Positions 43,434-53,560 are shown, numbered from the stretch's first letter. The stretch: 64,000 nt of DNA from Butyrivibrio sp. AE3004 (GCF_000703165.1 NZ_JNLQ01000002.1:2232001-2296000), one strand, 5' to 3'. Made by a program: numbers and translations. The notes: generated by a model not told the origin, from the sequence alone.

Positions 43434-45566
43434 CTACTGATGATTATACTTACTGAGAATAACCTTCACTTCAGGTATTGCCTCCATGAACACCTCAATA
43501 CACTTGGGATCAAACTGTGTACCTGCGCCCTCTGTAAGTATTTCCAAAGCTTTTTCAAGGGGAAATGCAGGCTTGTAAACACGGGCTGAAGTAAGTGCGT
43601 CAAACACATCCGCAACAGCCATTATGCGTGCAGAAAGAGGAATCACTTCTCCGTGAAGGCCCTCGGGATAACCTTTTCCGTCCCATCTTTCATGATGATA
43701 TGCAGCCATGTTTCTGGCCTCTTTCAAGTAGCTTTCTCCCTTAACAACACTAATAGCCTTTTCTATTATTTCACGTCCGGCTGTAGTGTGGGTTTTCATT
43801 ATTTCATACTCTTCCGGAGTCAGTTTTCCGGGTTTGTTCAATATCCTGTCTGAAATATTTATTTTTCCAATGTCATGGAGTGGTGCACTTCTTACAACGT
43901 CAGACATAAATTTGGGAGTCAGTTTTTCTGTATAATATCCCTTTCTCTCCAGCCCCTCTACTATTATTCTTGCGTATTCCGCAGTTTTCTGAATATGCGC
44001 ACCGGTATCTGAATCCCTGCTCTCAACCATGTCAGCCATTGTAATGATAAGTCCGTCCTGCATCTTTAACGTAACATCTGAAAAGCGTCTTACACTGCGG
44101 ATTTTCTCTGTCTGATTAAGTGCCATATCACAGATAATGTGATACATTCTCTCAATCTCATCCCCCGTATGTATATCCATTTTTCTCATCTGCCTTACGG
44201 ACTCATCCAGCTTTTTCTGATCATCGCCGGCACTTATGAATTTTTCAATGCTCATAACTATACTGTTGATAGGATAGACAATTCCCGTACCGGTGCTCCA
44301 TAAACCAAAAGCCAGTATCAGAATAAAAAACGCAGACATAACCAGTATTACACGGAATAGAAAGTTCCACATATATTCCGCCATATAGGATAATGAAACG
44401 TCAGCACCCGCGTAGCCTCTGCAGATTCCATTGCTGTCCTTTATCGGATACAGGGCCGTAAGTGCCCACCCCATAGTATTGTTGCTCTCAACAGGCTCTA
44501 TTAGTTTTCCTTCAAGAAGATCATTGATATAGGGCAAAATATCCTCTTCAAAAGGGACCACCGTTCCCGATGGAACTCCTTCCGCGCCCTCTGCGCCAAG
44601 ATCAATTGCAACATAGAATCCGTCATCCCTTATCTGAGCTATATATAAATAATTAACTCCTACCGCATTATTTCTGATTTTATAAAGAGTTTCCTTTACA
44701 TCATCATACCCCGGCACAGAATCTCCGCCATCAACATAATCATCTATCATATAAGGATTGATCATTTCTGCCGCAAACTGTGCTGCATTTTTTGCGCTTT
44801 CTGCCCTCTGATGCTTTTCGGTTTCATAATAAAGGCTTATACCAACCCAGCTCATTATAGCCGTGAGTGCCAAAGAACACCCAAGAAGCATGAAAGACAT
44901 CTTCATACTTAATGAGTGCTTTGAATCAGCTTTTAGTGAGCTTAATTGTTTTGCTTCACTGACAGAAAGCGGACGCTGTTTCCATCCGCTGTTTTTTATT
45001 CTTTTTCTCTTATCAACGGGAATAAAACGAATAAATAGTGCAGCAATGGTATAGGAGATACCTTTATCCAGAATGCTTGAAACAATGGAAATGAGAATAA
45101 ATGAAAGAAATCTGTCCATCCCCATTGAATAATATGCTGCATCAATAAATGCCGTAATGGCGCGGTTTTGCGGCGCACCTAAAAAGAACCACTGGATGAG
45201 GGTGCTAAGAATGCCGCTCACAATACCCAGCGAAATAATAAACACAAAAATATTCCGAATTTTGTTATATGCTCTTTCCCTTATAAACCATGCAGTATAA
45301 ATGGCCGCAAGCGCATTTATAAAGCCAAAATAGACGGTTTCCCTATTATAAAGGGCTCCGGCCACATTGGTCATAACAGCAGTCATTATGCCCGGAAAAA
45401 CTCCGCCCAGAGCTGCTACGGACATAGTTCCTACTGTATCAAGATAAATAGGAAGTTTAAATTTAAATGCTATAGATGACAACACAACATTTACTGCGAT
45501 TCCCACACAAACAAGCAGTACTCGCAGTAAACTGTTGTATTTCGATTTTCGTATACCAAATTTCAA
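43434..45566 (-). CDS. ECF-S-like membrane sensor fused to a canonical HD-GYP phosphodiesterase
   Basis: This is a 710-residue protein. Residues 1-185 are six helices resembling a vitamin-transporter ECF S component (LPIYLDTVGTMSVAALGGVF; VYFGFINALAAIYTAW). After a basic linker come a TM helix (about 220-245), a Cache-like extracellular domain, a second TM helix (about 410-430) and a HAMP-like segment. The HD-GYP domain has intact HDIGK (near residue 557), THTTAGREI, YHHERWDGKGYPEGL and AVADVFDAL. It should hydrolyse cyclic di-GMP. The TTG start at 45566 is accepted because a GGAGGG site lies seven bases upstream and no ATG is nearby. The gene sits 68 bp before the hybrid kinase. Confidence 0.9.
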   Translation of the reverse strand: MKFGIRKSKYNSLLRVLLVCVGIAVNVVLSSIAFKFKLPIYLDTVGTMSVAALGGVFPGIMTAVMTNVAGALYNRETVYFGFINALAAIYTAWFIRERAYNKIRNIFVFIISLGIVSGILSTLIQWFFLGAPQNRAITAFIDAAYYSMGMDRFLSFILISIVSSILDKGISYTIAALFIRFIPVDKRKRIKNSGWKQRPLSVSEAKQLSSLKADSKHSLSMKMSFMLLGCSLALTAIMSWVGISLYYETEKHQRAESAKNAAQFAAEMINPYMIDDYVDGGDSVPGYDDVKETLYKIRNNAVGVNYLYIAQIRDDGFYVAIDLGAEGAEGVPSGTVVPFEEDILPYINDLLEGKLIEPVESNNTMGWALTALYPIKDSNGICRGYAGADVSLSYMAEYMWNFLFRVILVMSAFFILILAFGLWSTGTGIVYPINSIVMSIEKFISAGDDQKKLDESVRQMRKMDIHTGDEIERMYHIICDMALNQTEKIRSVRRFSDVTLKMQDGLIITMADMVESRDSDTGAHIQKTAEYARIIVEGLERKGYYTEKLTPKFMSDVVRSAPLHDIGKINISDRILNKPGKLTPEEYEIMKTHTTAGREIIEKAISVVKGESYLKEARNMAAYHHERWDGKGYPEGLHGEVIPLSARIMAVADVFDALTSARVYKPAFPLEKALEILTEGAGTQFDPKCIEVFMEAIPEVKVILSKYNHQ

Positions 45567-45725
45567 GGCTTATCCCTCCATATATCATAATCGAGGGTTG
45601 TTTTTTATCAATTGTATTTATTCGAAAAAACATATAATTATACACATCTGTGCATATATTTTACCATGATTTAGTATGTCAAAATCTTAAATTAGCATAA
45701 AAATGCTAAACTTATCATATAAAGT

Positions 45726-48371
45726 TTATTTAATATATAGCTTAACCTTGCCACATATTCCGGTGGGGTCTGTGACCTCGTGGTTAAAGTCAAAAGGTGC
45801 TGAAGGGTAATTTCTCTGATCTCTTGCAGGTGTTGTAGCTACCTCGCATATGATTTCATTCTCACCCTGCTTTAGAAAATCTCCGATACCAACGGTATAA
45901 GGTGGTGTCAGTCTTATTTCTGAGATTTTGCCGTTTACCGTCACTTTGACAACGTCATATACCTGCTCCATTTCAAGATATGCTTCCTTAACATCGCGGT
46001 CGAGTTCCACGGTTTTTCTGTATCGAAGCACACCAGCAAAATCAGGATGTTCATTACTGTACGGTTCTAAATCCCTTAAGATTTCTTCATCCCCAAAGGC
46101 AGGATATTCCTTTGCTTTTACTGCAGATACCTTCCACTCATGTGAAATGTCAATTATCTTATCTGCTGCCCGAAGTCTTCCTGACAATGCGCAGTATGGC
46201 TTAACATCTGCATTTTCTCCCTCTACTATAAGGCAGCTTTCACCTGCGGGAACCTCGATTCTGACTCTGCCGTCCGTCTTTGGATCAAGAGCCCACTTCT
46301 TTTCGCGGAAAGCATCAATATAGGTTGCAGGTCCCTCAAAGGGAAGATTAACAATACCGTTAAAATCTTCTTCCGCGGATTCGTTCATAAGCATTATTAT
46401 CTGCCTGCCATCCTTCTCGTACCGGTACATGGTCAGGTCTGCAAACTCCTCCTCAAGGAAAGGCCGATTAAAGTCGTTGCACTCAAGCTCTCCCGCCACC
46501 TCATCAAGGCTTACTGTAGTAAACAGCTTTTTCCACTCATCCTTTGAAGGAGCTTTTCTGACTTCATCCATAAGCATTGCCTTTGGATATCCACCGACAA
46601 AATATATCGGGAAGGAAGGGTTTTCCTTTTTGAATGCATAGAGTCTCTCGGGAAGATATTCAGCGTAAGGCACAAGTAGTACATCAAAGGTTTCACCGTT
46701 TATTACAACCTTATTACCATCTGCGTATCCGTTATAAGTCTTAAGATTCTGCAACATATCCAGGCAGACAATATCAAATTCAATCTGGTTTGTTATGAGT
46801 TCTCTGCAGACTTTTTGCATAGGCATGCAGTCTCCGCTCCAATCGCCTTCTCCATCATAGAGAACCGCAATTCTTGCTTTATGAACTCCACTGTTTAAGG
46901 TGTCACACATTCTGTTTGCATACTTCATCATCTCTGCAAAATAAGGGAATTCCGGATTGTTTCCTCCTGCATAAAAGTGTGGCGGGCAATCAAAATCGGG
47001 ATAATTCGCCATAGAGAAAGCATGCGGAACCAGATAATTCACACCTCGTACAAGCAGGTGGTCAAGGAGTCTCTTCATATCACGAACTCCGAAATTCCAA
47101 CCGTAGGCCCCAAAGAGCTCACACATGGTTCTTCCCTTTTTCTTAGGATCAAGATGTCCTGCTGACGCTCCCATTTTTCCAAGGGCATAGTGATAGAATT
47201 CCCCGTCAAGCACAAGAGGACCCATGCCTTTTCTCTCCTGAGCGGGTGCTCCGTAAATAACCTGTCCTCCGATAACATCAATTCCTGCCATGTCCTGACC
47301 GCTTATAGCTCTGAACCAGTGCGCATCACCAAGTCCGAGTCTTGAATGAACACCGTTATCCTCAACTACATGTCCGATGTACTCCACACCGTGCTCATGA
47401 CACCATCTGCCAATGGGCTCGGAAAAGTTCTTTTGATAGAGTCTTGAAACACAGTCCATGTAATCATAGCGAATCTGAGGCTCATGCTTCTTCTCTTCAC
47501 CCTCAGCAAAAAGGAATACCAGAAGACGCTGATAGTCTTCTCCGCAGCGTTCCTTAAGCATCTCCGCAAGCTCACCGCTCCATGGAAGCTGCATTCCGGG
47601 TTTTCCAAGCTTTGTGTCATAGCACTGCTCAGATGTATTTCCAAGCTGTGGCTCATCAGAGAAAAAGCCCGCTATAACATTTCCGAAAAGATCACCGTAA
47701 TGCTTATAATGTTCCTCATATACACCTTCAATCTGAGTATGGGCGGACACGCTGTCGATCATATTAATGTAGCTCTCGTTTCCACCGTCTGTATATGTGA
47801 TGTAAAGTACATGAATTCTCCATTGTCCCTTGGGAAGTGTAAAGGTTATCTCATCCTGACCATGGTACTGTCCCATGAGATTTAATTCCTTTTCATGGAA
47901 ATGATTACCCTCGGCAAAAGGCACTGCAACGATGGATAAAACTTTATTCTTTTCTCTCTCTGCATCGTTAGCAGGCTGACCTATCTGCCAAAAGCCAATT
48001 GTCGGCTTCATCATACGGCGAATATTTAAAGTATGCGGTCTTGAAGAGCCAAAGACATCACAGGCAGTACATGCAAGATACTGCTTTTTTCTCTCCGGAT
48101 ATTTCTCTTCAATAAGACCGTTTGCATAACCCGTGGGGAAATGCTTATCATCAAGTATCCAGATTTTCATGTCACGCTTTTTTGCTTCATCAATTACGAT
48201 ATCCATATCGTGCCACCAGCCGGGGCCGCAAAAATCATTGTGTGGTCTTGCTTCCACGCATACAGCTTTTATTCCGCATTCATCTATTTTCTCCATTTCT
48301 CTGCGTATTATGGCTTCGTCCTCGCCTCGCATCCAGAGAAACGGCAGTATGTAGTTATTCATTTTTTTCAT
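45726..48371 (-). CDS. Intracellular GH106-like glycoside hydrolase with C-terminal jelly-roll
   Basis: This is an 881-residue protein without a signal peptide. The N-terminal TIM-barrel-like region (DECGIKAVCVEARPHNDF; KIWILDDKHFPTGYANG) and the C-terminal galactose-binding-like sandwich (LRYRKTVELDRDVKEAYLEM) resemble the alpha-L-rhamnosidase GH106 group and related glycosylhydrolase-like proteins. The match is not strong enough to fix the substrate. It is the last gene of the esterase-GH43-GH3 run. A GH106-type rhamnosidase role would fit the rhamnulose-1-phosphate aldolase gene 14 kb away, but this is inference. The ribosome binding site is TTGGAG. Confidence 0.7.
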   Translation of the reverse strand: MKKMNNYILPFLWMRGEDEAIIRREMEKIDECGIKAVCVEARPHNDFCGPGWWHDMDIVIDEAKKRDMKIWILDDKHFPTGYANGLIEEKYPERKKQYLACTACDVFGSSRPHTLNIRRMMKPTIGFWQIGQPANDAEREKNKVLSIVAVPFAEGNHFHEKELNLMGQYHGQDEITFTLPKGQWRIHVLYITYTDGGNESYINMIDSVSAHTQIEGVYEEHYKHYGDLFGNVIAGFFSDEPQLGNTSEQCYDTKLGKPGMQLPWSGELAEMLKERCGEDYQRLLVFLFAEGEEKKHEPQIRYDYMDCVSRLYQKNFSEPIGRWCHEHGVEYIGHVVEDNGVHSRLGLGDAHWFRAISGQDMAGIDVIGGQVIYGAPAQERKGMGPLVLDGEFYHYALGKMGASAGHLDPKKKGRTMCELFGAYGWNFGVRDMKRLLDHLLVRGVNYLVPHAFSMANYPDFDCPPHFYAGGNNPEFPYFAEMMKYANRMCDTLNSGVHKARIAVLYDGEGDWSGDCMPMQKVCRELITNQIEFDIVCLDMLQNLKTYNGYADGNKVVINGETFDVLLVPYAEYLPERLYAFKKENPSFPIYFVGGYPKAMLMDEVRKAPSKDEWKKLFTTVSLDEVAGELECNDFNRPFLEEEFADLTMYRYEKDGRQIIMLMNESAEEDFNGIVNLPFEGPATYIDAFREKKWALDPKTDGRVRIEVPAGESCLIVEGENADVKPYCALSGRLRAADKIIDISHEWKVSAVKAKEYPAFGDEEILRDLEPYSNEHPDFAGVLRYRKTVELDRDVKEAYLEMEQVYDVVKVTVNGKISEIRLTPPYTVGIGDFLKQGENEIICEVATTPARDQRNYPSAPFDFNHEVTDPTGICGKVKLYIK

Positions 48372-48387
48372 CTTGTAACTCCAATTT

Positions 48388-48420
48388 GCCTCCGCTTTCT
48401 TATATTTCGAAAACGGAGGC
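48388..48420 (-). promoter_or_regulatory. Hairpin between GH3 and GH106-like genes
   Basis: A 12 bp stem (GCCTCCGTTTTC / GAAAGCGGAGGC in the minus direction, one G-U pair) ends a few bases before the ribosome binding site of the downstream gene. There is no T run, so it is probably an intra-operon stability or processing structure. Confidence 0.45.
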
Positions 48421-48442
48421 TATTATTATTTCAATTTTTTGT

Positions 48443-50683
48443 TTACTCTGTAGGATAATCGGGTTCTTTTTCCACTCCGTTAAAGTTCACTCTTATTTCC
48501 TCAAATAATTCTGTAGCTGAGTTACCACCGGCGTAGATTCTGAAAAGTCCGTCCTCAAGCAGGTATTTACCCTGATTGTTCCAAAATCCCATCTGCTTTT
48601 TGGAAAGCTTACTATTTACAGTCTTTTCTTCTCCGGGGGAAAGTGTAACCTTCTCAAAACCTTTAAGTTCCTTAACAGGTCTTACGATAGATGCTGCAAC
48701 ATCCTGCATGTAAATCTGAACAGTTTCCGTACCTTCTCTGTCTCCTGTATTTTTAACTTTGACTTTGATATCAAGCTCATCCTTATTGTCAGTAACAGAA
48801 AGCTCCGAATACTCATAGTTCGTATATGAAAGACCAAAGCCGAAAGGATAAAGTGCCGTAAACGGTGCATCAAGATATCTCGATGTAAACTTGAAGTTAC
48901 CTGCAGGCCGGCCTGTATTTGGATGATTGTAGTAAATAGGACACTGTCCCGTCATTGCGGGGAAGGATGATGAAAGCTTTCCTTCAGGATTCTTCTTTCC
49001 GGAGAGAATATGTGCTATCGCATTTCCCATCTGTATTCCAAGATGCCAGCCTTCAAGAATTGCAGGTACGTTTTCTGCTTCCCAGGAAAGTGCCAGGGGT
49101 CTTCCGTTCATAAGAACAAGTACCACCGGCTTTCCTGATGCAAGAAGCTTTTCAAGAAGTACCTTCTGCTTACCCGGAAGAGTGATGTCAGCTCTTGAAG
49201 AGGCTTCACCTGACATTGCAACAGTTTCACCGAGCACTGCCACAATTACGTCCCCGTTTTCACATGCTGCCTTAATCTCTTCTTCATTATTTTCGCCCTC
49301 GGGACCACCGCAGGGATAATAATTCACATTGGAAAACTCCTGTTTCATTCCGTCAAGAATAGATACACAGTCCTTTTCCTTCCAGCTTATTGCCCAGGCG
49401 CCTACAACCTCTCCTTTGTTAGCTGCAAGGTTCCCGACAAGGCTGATTTTTGCATCCTTCTTAAGCGGAAGGATATTTCCTTCATTCTTTAAAAGTACTG
49501 CTGACTCTTCAGCTGCTTTTAATGCCAGGTCTTTGTGGTCCTGCGGAATCTCTTCATATCTCTTCATCGCATCCTCGGATACGTAAGGGTGATCAAATAG
49601 TCCAAGCCACATCTTTACAGAAAGAATTCTTCGGCAGGCATCGTCGATATCCTCCATGGAAACCTTTCCCTCTTTTACGGATGCTTCAAGATTTTTGATA
49701 TAAATCTCTGTACCCATATCCATATCAAGTCCGGCAACTGCTGATTTTTCACCTGCATCCTTTTCATCCTCGGCAATGCCGTGAACAACACACTCCTTTA
49801 TAGCATTTGCATCACTTACAACAAATCCGGGAAGTCCCATATTGTCCTTGAGAATGTCGCGAAGTGCCCATTTATTCACAGTACTTGGAACTCCGTTCAG
49901 ATCGTTGAAGGACGCCATAGCTGTCTGCGCGCCTTCCTCAACCGCTGCCCTGAAGGGCACAAGATAATTGTTATATAAAATGTGGTTAGCCATGCTTACA
50001 GTGTTATAGTCCTTACCCGCTTCTGCTGCGCCGTAGCCCACAAAATGTTTTAAGCAAGCTGCCACGTAATTTTCATTTTTCGAATGGTCGTTTTGAAGGC
50101 CCTTTACCTTTGCTCTTGCAAAGCATGATCCAAGATACGGATCTTCTCCCGGTCCCTCAGATACTCTTCCCCATCTTGCATCTCTTGCAACATCGAGCAT
50201 CGGTGCAAAGTGCCATGCAACACCTGAGCATCTGGACTCCTTCGCCGCCATATTGGCTGTTTTTTCCATGAGTTCTGTATCAAATGAGCCAGCCTCAGCT
50301 ATAGCAATCGGATAAACAGATCTGAAACCATGTATTACATCAAGTCCGAAGATAAGCGGTATTCCAAGTCTTGTTTCCTCCACGGCAATCTTCTGAAGTT
50401 CATTGCATTTCTCGGGATCCTGAACCATGAGTGAACCAACCTTGCCTTCTCTTATTGCATCCTCATGGTAGTCTGTCTTTGCTGTTTTCATGATGTTCTC
50501 GAATTCTTCTTTTGAAAGTCTTCCGTCAGTCATCATCTCGATGAGCTGCTCAAAAGGGACATCAAAGCCTCCGACTATTGAGACAGACTCCTGATTCATC
50601 TGCCCTATTTTTTCTATCAGTGTCATCTTTGAGAGCAGTTCTTCTACCCTGTCTTTCTGCTCTTTTGTTAATTCTATTGCCAT
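48443..50683 (-). CDS. Family 3 glycoside hydrolase (beta-glucosidase/beta-xylosidase)
   Basis: This 746-residue GH3 enzyme removes terminal beta-linked sugars from oligosaccharides or glycosides. The N-terminal barrel contains IPLIFGLDVIHGFRSVYPIA and ACLKHFVGYGAAEAGKDYN. The nucleophile is the Asp of GFVVSDANA. The middle alpha/beta sandwich holds GEASSRADITLPGKQ, and the C-terminal FnIII-like domain contains YPFGFGLSYTNYEYSEL. No signal peptide is present, so it acts inside the cell on imported substrate. The ATG at 50683 is chosen over an upstream TTG that overlaps the GGAGGA ribosome site. It sits in a four-gene glycosidase/esterase run. Confidence 0.95.
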   Translation of the reverse strand: MAIELTKEQKDRVEELLSKMTLIEKIGQMNQESVSIVGGFDVPFEQLIEMMTDGRLSKEEFENIMKTAKTDYHEDAIREGKVGSLMVQDPEKCNELQKIAVEETRLGIPLIFGLDVIHGFRSVYPIAIAEAGSFDTELMEKTANMAAKESRCSGVAWHFAPMLDVARDARWGRVSEGPGEDPYLGSCFARAKVKGLQNDHSKNENYVAACLKHFVGYGAAEAGKDYNTVSMANHILYNNYLVPFRAAVEEGAQTAMASFNDLNGVPSTVNKWALRDILKDNMGLPGFVVSDANAIKECVVHGIAEDEKDAGEKSAVAGLDMDMGTEIYIKNLEASVKEGKVSMEDIDDACRRILSVKMWLGLFDHPYVSEDAMKRYEEIPQDHKDLALKAAEESAVLLKNEGNILPLKKDAKISLVGNLAANKGEVVGAWAISWKEKDCVSILDGMKQEFSNVNYYPCGGPEGENNEEEIKAACENGDVIVAVLGETVAMSGEASSRADITLPGKQKVLLEKLLASGKPVVLVLMNGRPLALSWEAENVPAILEGWHLGIQMGNAIAHILSGKKNPEGKLSSSFPAMTGQCPIYYNHPNTGRPAGNFKFTSRYLDAPFTALYPFGFGLSYTNYEYSELSVTDNKDELDIKVKVKNTGDREGTETVQIYMQDVAASIVRPVKELKGFEKVTLSPGEEKTVNSKLSKKQMGFWNNQGKYLLEDGLFRIYAGGNSATELFEEIRVNFNGVEKEPDYPTE

Positions 50684-50726
50684 TTTATCCTCCAAACAAT
50701 TATACCTGCCGGATATTCTTTAAATC

Positions 50727-52370
50727 TCAGTTACCTCTATACTCTGCGTATTCAAATTTCGCTAAATTATCAGAACCGTTTCCGTTACCTGTCGCAAACA
50801 TTCCAAGCATTGTTCCGACCATGCCACCTACTTCTTCGGGATTTATCTTCTTACCGTCCGCATGTGCATAAAACTCTGTCAAACTATCCGCACTCTGTCC
50901 CATGTAGAAACTGTAGTCCTGTCCATTTGCTTCAAGCTTAAGGATTACAGGTCCATCAAATTCCAGCTCGCATTCCTTTAAGATGCTTTCCGTTGTTTCG
51001 CTTTCGTATCCCGGCATGAAAGGAAGTCCCTTCTGCTTTGTTGTCGCAAGTACAAGTGAAAGAATCTGCTTTCCGTTCCTGCAGCTTTTTTCAAATCGGT
51101 ACTGGTGATTGCACTGCTGCATTATCACCATGCCTGCGCTTTCGCTTCTTCCTTCGTTTATGCCTGCATTAAATTCCATGCTGATTTCGAATGAAAAATC
51201 CATGTGTCTCTGTCTTCTTCCGACAAAGGCTACGTTTTCATCCTTTTTAGTCTTTGGCGCAAAGCTTACGGGAAGGAGCTCCCTTGTCATTGGTCTTGCA
51301 AGACATTTAAGGCGAAGCTCGCTGTTTTCAACACTAAAGTATTTTTCCGAAGGTGTTCCCCAAAAACTCCAGTCCATTCCGAGTTCAGCAGAATCAAAAT
51401 CATCTCTGCTTACATACGTTGCATTTTCAGATTCCTCGCACCATGGAAGATCAGGGTCTGCCTGATATGTGGTTTCAACTTTTCCTGTATCTTTACTGAA
51501 TACAGGCCATCCTCTCTGCCAATCCACAGGACAGATAAATGTCTCACGTCCCATATTCATATGCTGACCTTCAATGATCCTTACTCCAAGCATCACTGCA
51601 TACCACTTTCCTGTCTGAGTCTCCACCAGGTCCGCATGTCCAATATTTTCAATAGGATAATCCCATCCAAGATGTCTGTGTGTAAGAATCGGATTAGCAG
51701 GATTACCTTCATACCATCCGTCTATAGTCTTGCTTCTTGCGATCATTACTGAATGGTTGTGCTCAGTGCCTCCTTCGGCAATCATTAGATAATAATAATC
51801 GCCCACATGATATATATGCGGAGATTCCGGCGCCCATGCACCTCTCATGGCACTGTTCCATATTTTCTTTCTCTCACCGCATACCTTGAAATTCTCGATA
51901 TCATATGGAGTTAAGTAGAAAGCTCTGTTGTTATCCTGTTCCTTGTCCTCACCGGGGCTTACCAGATAGCACTTGTCATCGTCATCAAAAAATATGGAAC
52001 AATCAATATCCTGAATATCAGTAATGTAGTGCGGCTGTGACCACGGTCCCTTGGGATCCTTTGCTGTAACAATGAAATTACCTTTGTCTCCAAAGTTACA
52101 ATTTATAATATAGAATGTTCCCTTGTGATAGCGTATGGTCGGTGCCATTACGCCGCCTGAATAAAGATTTGCATCTGTATAAAAACCATTTTCGGTTGTC
52201 ATTGCATAACCGATCTGTTTCCAATGGGCAAGATCTTTACTGTGAAAAATCGGTATTCCGGGACAAAGTTCAAAGCTTGAATTAGCAATATAATAATCAT
52301 CTCCCACTCTGCAAATAGATGGGTCCGGATAAAAACCGGGGATAATAGGATTTTTTATTAAGTGTTCCAT
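50727..52370 (-). CDS. Family 43 glycoside hydrolase (beta-xylosidase/arabinofuranosidase)
   Basis: This is a 547-residue two-domain GH43. The five-bladed propeller opens with NPIIPGFYPDPSICRVGDDY, whose Asp is the catalytic base, and continues with GAWAPESPHIYHVGDYYYLM and the acid-containing EGGTEHNH. The C-terminal concanavalin-like domain (from about residue 320) is typical of xylosidases that trim xylo-oligosaccharides. There is no signal peptide, so it is cytoplasmic. The gene lies 51 bp after the esterase and 43 bp before GH3. The ribosome binding site is AAGGGG. Xylosidase versus arabinofuranosidase activity cannot be separated from sequence alone. Confidence 0.94.
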   Translation of the reverse strand: MEHLIKNPIIPGFYPDPSICRVGDDYYIANSSFELCPGIPIFHSKDLAHWKQIGYAMTTENGFYTDANLYSGGVMAPTIRYHKGTFYIINCNFGDKGNFIVTAKDPKGPWSQPHYITDIQDIDCSIFFDDDDKCYLVSPGEDKEQDNNRAFYLTPYDIENFKVCGERKKIWNSAMRGAWAPESPHIYHVGDYYYLMIAEGGTEHNHSVMIARSKTIDGWYEGNPANPILTHRHLGWDYPIENIGHADLVETQTGKWYAVMLGVRIIEGQHMNMGRETFICPVDWQRGWPVFSKDTGKVETTYQADPDLPWCEESENATYVSRDDFDSAELGMDWSFWGTPSEKYFSVENSELRLKCLARPMTRELLPVSFAPKTKKDENVAFVGRRQRHMDFSFEISMEFNAGINEGRSESAGMVIMQQCNHQYRFEKSCRNGKQILSLVLATTKQKGLPFMPGYESETTESILKECELEFDGPVILKLEANGQDYSFYMGQSADSLTEFYAHADGKKINPEEVGGMVGTMLGMFATGNGNGSDNLAKFEYAEYRGN

Positions 52371-52421
52371 AATATAACACCCCTTTCAATAAACAATAAG
52401 TTTCTGTTGCCGGTACCCTGA

Positions 52422-53459
52422 TCAAATATTGGGGATTTTTGAAAGCTTCTCGTCAAGCTCATCAAAACGGTCAACATCAATATTTCTCTCTGCCAGAAGG
52501 TCTCTCATCTTCATCTTTCCAAGAACACCAAGCATCATGTCATCAAAGGTCATCTCAGGACTGAAGGGTTTGATTTCCTTTTTCATAACCGTGATTGTAT
52601 CAGAGAGTACCTTAAGTGCCTCGGGATTACCGAATATTCTTCTAAGTGAACAATCAAGTGACAGCCACTGCTCTCCGTCATCTGTAATATGTGCCTTGCA
52701 TGCGGGCTTGGTCAATCCGTTCTCATCAAAATCTCCAAGCACATCTCTTAGCCAGCCTATGCTGTCTGATACCCAGTTCTTTGCTCTTTCGGATATAAGT
52801 GTACTCTTTGCCTGAATACTTGTATCTCCTGTTGAAAAGCCATGCGGGCCGTAATCGTAAATGTGGCATTCAAAGGATGTCCCGAATTTATTGAGTGCGC
52901 TCATCATATCAAGTGTGTTCTGGATTGGTACAACATTATCGGTTCTGGTTGCAAATAAAAAGCAGGGACAGGTTTTTTCATCAACGGCATCAATTATTGA
53001 AGGTCCCTGAGGTGAAATTTCATGTGTGGTATCTTCACGCAAAACAGCATACCCCAGAATTGCTGCTGCAGGGCGATTCTTTGACATGGTAGCTGCTGCT
53101 CCCGCAAGATGACCTCCTGCCGAAAAACCGATGACTGCAATCTTGTCAGTTATTACATTCCATTCATCTGCTTTGTCCTTTATATAATCCATAGCCTGAT
53201 CGTAGTCGTTTAATGGATTGGGCCATACGGAATCTTCCTTCACGGAATATCTGAGAATAAAAGCATCATACCCTGCCTTAAGATAAGGAAACGCAATAGG
53301 GTCCGCTTCTCTGTCAGAGCAGAACATATACCCACCACCGGGGATTACAAATACTGCCGGACGTTTTGAAACGCCTCTGAACTCTCCTCCCACATCCTGG
53401 ATCATAGCGGTTAATGTAACATTTCTTTTTTCATTTAAAGTAATTGTTTCGATTTTCAT
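52422..53459 (-). CDS. Alpha/beta-hydrolase carbohydrate esterase (acetyl-xylan esterase-like)
   Basis: This is a 345-residue serine hydrolase. The oxyanion region AVFVIPGGGYMF, the nucleophile GFSAGGHLAGAA (Ser near residue 117) and a late HGFSTGD histidine give the standard catalytic arrangement. It resembles the intracellular esterases that deacetylate xylo-oligosaccharides in hemicellulose clusters. The last 90 residues (from about 250) form an extra helical region not needed for the hydrolase fold. First gene of the run with GH43, GH3 and the GH106-like gene; the ribosome binding site is AAAGGA. Confidence 0.85.
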   Translation of the reverse strand: MKIETITLNEKRNVTLTAMIQDVGGEFRGVSKRPAVFVIPGGGYMFCSDREADPIAFPYLKAGYDAFILRYSVKEDSVWPNPLNDYDQAMDYIKDKADEWNVITDKIAVIGFSAGGHLAGAAATMSKNRPAAAILGYAVLREDTTHEISPQGPSIIDAVDEKTCPCFLFATRTDNVVPIQNTLDMMSALNKFGTSFECHIYDYGPHGFSTGDTSIQAKSTLISERAKNWVSDSIGWLRDVLGDFDENGLTKPACKAHITDDGEQWLSLDCSLRRIFGNPEALKVLSDTITVMKKEIKPFSPEMTFDDMMLGVLGKMKMRDLLAERNIDVDRFDELDEKLSKIPNI

Positions 53460-53520
53460 ATTTTTCCTTTCTGATTCAACCTAAGAAATACCGTTTGCAT
53501 CAAAATCTTTAGGTTCCTGT

Positions 53521-53560
53521 TTTTATATGTTTTTATATGTTTTTATATGTTCTTATTTAT
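53521..53560. repeat. 10 bp tandem A/T repeat upstream of the esterase operon
   Basis: TTTTATATGT is repeated three times exactly, followed by a diverged fourth unit, at one helical turn per unit. It lies about 60 bases upstream of the esterase start within the 355 bp gap 53460-53814, where promoter elements of the operon are expected. No gene is seen in that gap, which otherwise holds the symporter terminator. Confidence 0.7.
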
